A DNA stretch of 64,000 nt from Marinobacter sp. es.048 (GTDB lineage: Bacteria; Pseudomonadota; Gammaproteobacteria; Pseudomonadales; Oleiphilaceae): the NCBI RefSeq assembly GCF_900188435.1, contig NZ_FYFA01000001.1, positions 1,922,001-1,986,000 of the forward strand. The letters run 5' to 3'. The first letter of the stretch is position 1, and each line of letters starts with the position of its first letter. Under the pieces are notes generated by a model. That model was not told the origin of the DNA. It made no database searches and saw only the letters and a program-made list of their open reading frames with translations. This document shows, piece by piece, positions 62,977 through 64,000 of the stretch. The translations under genes were made by a program, and so were the position numbers.

Positions 62977-64000
62977 TCGCCTCAACCGCTTCCAGGGCTT
63001 TCTCGGAAACGAGCCCGAACCTGAGCTCTCGGGCCGGCTGACCCGCATGGTGGGCCTGACACTGGAATGTGTCGGCTGCCCTATGGTTGTCGGTGACCGT
63101 TGCGTGATCTTTGGCCAGAACACTGGCAACGTTGAAGCAGAGGTGGTGGGTTTCGAGGACGACAGGGTTTACCTGATGCCTCTTACGGCGATTGAAGGGC
63201 TCAAGCCCGGTGCCAGGGTAGTGCCCCTGTCCGCCGCCAGCCGTGTTCCGGTGGGGCCCCAGTTGCTCGGTCGGGTGGTGGATGGCAGTGGCGAGCCTCT
63301 GGATGGAAAAGGGCCCCTGCAGGCCGAAGCCCGCGTCGCGCTCACCGGCGACATCATCAACCCCCTCAATCGCGCGCCGGTGCGACAGTCCATGGATGTT
63401 GGTATCCGGGCGATTAACGCGCTGATGACCGTCGGCCAGGGCCAGCGCCTTGGTCTGTTTGCCGGCAGTGGCGTGGGCAAGAGTATGCTGCTGGGCATGA
63501 TGACCCGCTTCACCGATGCCGACATTACCGTTGTAGGCCTGATTGGTGAGCGAGGGCGTGAGGTAAAGGAATTTATCGAAGACATACTGGGCGAGGAGGG
63601 GCTGTCCCGCTCAGTGGTGGTGGCCGCGCCTGCTGATGACTCGCCCTTGATGCGGCTGCGCGCCGCCATGCTGACCACCCGGATTGCCGAGTATTACCGG
63701 GATCAGGGCAAACGGGTGCTTCTGTTGATGGATTCTCTTACCCGCTATGCACAGGCCCAGAGGGAGATCGCTCTTGCCGTGGGTGAGCCGCCGGCGACCA
63801 AAGGCTACCCGCCCTCAGTGTTTGCCAAACTGCCCCAGCTGGTGGAGCGAACCGGCAACGGCCGTCCCGGAGGTGGGTCGATCACCGCATTCTACACCGT
63901 GCTTACCGAAGGCGACGATCAGCAGGATCCGATCGCCGACGCCGCCCGGGCAATTCTGGATGGCCACATCGTGCTTTCCCGCCGGCTTGCCGAAGAGGGA
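62957..64000 (+). CDS. fliI: Flagellar export ATPase FliI (partial, runs off the window)
   Basis: The 348 residues present are the N-terminal part of FliI, the F1-like ATPase of flagellar export. I read [17 protein letters not shown]..., the beta-barrel domain, Walker A AGSGVGKS at 169-176, the [16 protein letters not shown] motif, Walker B-like [13 protein letters not shown] and [12 protein letters not shown]. The frame is open to the last base, so about 100 residues lie beyond the window. It starts at ATG 62957 inside the end of fliH (alternative GTG 62954), which is consistent with translational coupling. Confidence 0.95.
   Translation, partial: MTSSLADRLNRFQGFLGNEPEPELSGRLTRMVGLTLECVGCPMVVGDRCVIFGQNTGNVEAEVVGFEDDRVYLMPLTAIEGLKPGARVVPLSAASRVPVGPQLLGRVVDGSGEPLDGKGPLQAEARVALTGDIINPLNRAPVRQSMDVGIRAINALMTVGQGQRLGLFAGSGVGKSMLLGMMTRFTDADITVVGLIGERGREVKEFIEDILGEEGLSRSVVVAAPADDSPLMRLRAAMLTTRIAEYYRDQGKRVLLLMDSLTRYAQAQREIALAVGEPPATKGYPPSVFAKLPQLVERTGNGRPGGGSITAFYTVLTEGDDQQDPIADAARAILDGHIVLSRRLAEEG

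Overview
The window reads as one stretch of chromosome from a motile, GC-rich marine gammaproteobacterium, most likely Marinobacter or a close relative. That assignment rests on the Pseudomonas-type flagellar regulators (FleQ, FleS, FleR, FlaG), the lexA-sulA pair, fxsA-groES-groEL synteny and the style of the proteins; it has not been checked against a database. Genes are densely packed on both strands. I saw no prophage, insertion-sequence transposase, CRISPR array or plasmid functions.

Layout. 0-5.2 kb: exonuclease I (sbcB), a MntA/HepT toxin-antitoxin pair, a TPR/methyltransferase-like protein and a Phd/PIN toxin-antitoxin pair. 5.2-11.8 kb: two divergent flagellin genes, then flaG, fliD and fliS. 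11.9-19.7 kb: argG, an AraC regulator, a REC-GGDEF-like protein, yajQ, an ampG-like permease, an alkyltransferase-like protein, a short-chain dehydrogenase and fxsA. This part carries most copies of a palindromic intergenic repeat. 19.9-21.9 kb: groES-groEL behind a sigma-32-like promoter. 22.0-25.7 kb: type II secretion genes gspN-gspC-gspD. 25.7-32.9 kb: an M48 protease/LemA pair, a GGDEF/EAL membrane protein, sodB and purEK. 33.2-39.4 kb: envelope proteins, three tRNAs, a high-molecular-weight FabG divergent from a thiolase, and initiator tRNA. 39.4-53.9 kb: an amidase, a pore-less voltage-sensor-like protein, tamA-tamB, a SIMPL protein, an amidoligase/C26-hydrolase pair, lexA-sulA and a DUF1329 protein. 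53.9-64 kb: fliT-like gene, fleQ, fleS, fleR, then fliE-F-G-H and a fliI cut by the window edge.

How it fits together. The flagellar promoters form a readable hierarchy. fleQ has a sigma-70-like promoter. fleSR, fliE and one flagellin have -24/-12 sigma-54 motifs, while the second flagellin and fliD have near-perfect sigma-28 motifs. The flagellar cluster, continuous in Pseudomonas, is here split between fliS and the fliT-like gene by about 42 kb of unrelated genes.

The least explained items are a GTAGGTCGGATTAG-type palindromic repeat that supplies stop codons to two genes, two larger nested inverted-repeat elements in divergent intergenic regions, the amidoligase/C26-hydrolase pair, a voltage-sensor domain with no pore, and a likely ATC start codon on ampG.
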